A stretch of DNA of 64,000 bases, from contig CM075778.1 in assembly GCA_037974665.1 (NCBI GenBank), positions 11,769,001 to 11,833,000 of the forward strand, written 5' to 3'. Position 1 is the first letter of the stretch, and every line of letters begins with the position of its first letter. This DNA is from Ehretia macrophylla (taxonomy: Eukaryota > Streptophyta > Magnoliopsida > Boraginales > Ehretiaceae). Under the pieces are notes generated by a model. The model was not told where the DNA came from. It did not search any database and saw only the letters and a list, made by a program, of their open reading frames with translations. This document shows, one piece after another, positions 63,469-64,000 of the stretch. A program made the position numbers and the translations under genes.

Positions 63469-64000
63469 CTTGATTGTAGAAAGAAGATTGTGTATCTAGA
63501 AATGCCTGACCAGCCTATACTTAAAATAGTTGGTAGTAGAAAATCTACGGGAACTCCTGTTATTTCTTCTATTAGAGCATCTAAATTATTGAGCAAGGGT
63601 TGTGAGGCTTATCTTGCATAATTGATTAATCAACCTGGGGATCAATTGAAATTGAATGATGTACCTATCGTGAGGGAGTTTCTGGGGGTCTTTCCGGAGG
63701 AATTACTTGGGTTACCGCCTGATAGACAGATCGATTTCATGATTGATTTATTGCTGGGGGCTTCACCTATCTCTAGGACTCCGTACAGAATGGCTCCACC
63801 TGAGTTGCAGGAATTGAAAGTTCAATTACAGGGCTTGCTTGAGAAGGGATTCATTCAGCCGAGTTCTTCGCCTTGGGGTGCGCTAGTCCTATTCGTTAAA
63901 AAGAAAGACGGATCACTTCGCCTATGCATTGATTATCGGGGTCTTAATCAGGTAACCATCAAAAATAAATATCCTTTGCCTTTAATCGAAGAGTTATTTG
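63469..64000 (+). pseudogene. Gypsy reverse transcriptase N-terminus, truncated by window
   Basis: The frame continues that of the protease: after the TAG at about 63466 it reads LDCRKKIVYLEMPDQPI, meets a TAA at about 63619 (LA*LINQPGD), then goes through [55 protein letters not shown] and [20 protein letters not shown]. These are the conserved first blocks of Ty3/gypsy RT. The catalytic YVDD block is beyond the window. Two stops plus the gag frameshift make the copy non-autonomous. Confidence 0.92.

Larger units (their letters stand above)
59068..64000 (+). mobile_element. Ty3/gypsy element (Tekay/Del-like), 5' LTR to RT, cut by window end
   Basis: The 5' LTR is 59068-61552 (2485 bp), starting TGTGACGCCCGAG and ending GGGGCGTGACA. 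The primer-binding site TGGTATCAGAGC follows at 61559-61570. Gag starts at 61904, the gag-protease frame runs 62206-63468, and RT runs to the window end. The large LTR, the tRNA-iMet site and the Gag sequence fit Tekay/Del chromoviruses. The 3' LTR and the target duplication lie outside the window. Confidence 0.9.

Overview
The window is nuclear DNA of a flowering plant, probably an AT-rich eudicot. The evidence is spliced genes with GT/AG introns and plant-type promoter motifs (telo-box, GGCCCA site II, TATA), with about two thirds of the sequence being transposable-element debris. There are no operons, no CRISPR array, and no tRNA or rRNA gene that I could recognise. The species cannot be named from the sequence alone.

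Three host genes are supported. (1) A 40S ribosomal protein SA (uS2) gene lies on + at 8825-11452, with five exons that join in frame to 307 aa. (2) A SAC-domain phosphoinositide phosphatase lies on - at 23241-13710. Its 16 exons join in frame to 819 aa and carry the CX5R(T) catalytic motif. It is tail-to-tail with the ribosomal gene, about 2.3 kb away. (3) A LEA_2/NHL (NDR1/HIN1-like) membrane-anchored protein lies on - at 36434-35342. It has two exons and a doubtful C-terminus. The rest is repeats.

Layout. 1-1500: the end of a hairpin-rich fold-back element with a 31-nt C run. 1500-8553: AT-rich repeats, two SINE-like heads, a 60-bp minisatellite, and a Helitron-type 3' end at 8553 just before the ribosomal gene promoter. 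24.1-26.4 kb: a 1056-bp tandem duplication. 26947-27750: a non-autonomous hAT element with a perfect 8-bp target duplication. 28.4-34.7 kb: small duplications, an AT-rich block, a SINE with target duplication, MITE-like inverted repeats and an LTR-like remnant. 36655-37183: a small CACTA element about 220 bp upstream of the NHL start codon. 38868-50700: a hAT transposase gene split by a 9.3-kb CACTA element (39749-49061), which itself contains a complete TRIM (41030-41592) and a reverse-oriented LTR element (42522-48881). 50.7-58.4 kb: a decayed Ty1/copia element with an insertion in gag. 59068 to the window end: a Ty3/gypsy (Tekay/Del-like) element, cut off in reverse transcriptase.

The most unusual signals are three. 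First, a set of at least eight micro-insertions: a few bases ending in TTGACC-like sequence plus an A run, each flanked by a 10-16 bp direct repeat. Second, the datable order of nested insertions. Third, a degenerate 12-15 nt repeat array inside the LTR element that reads on the antisense strand as hydrophobic Gly/Leu/Phe-rich peptide.
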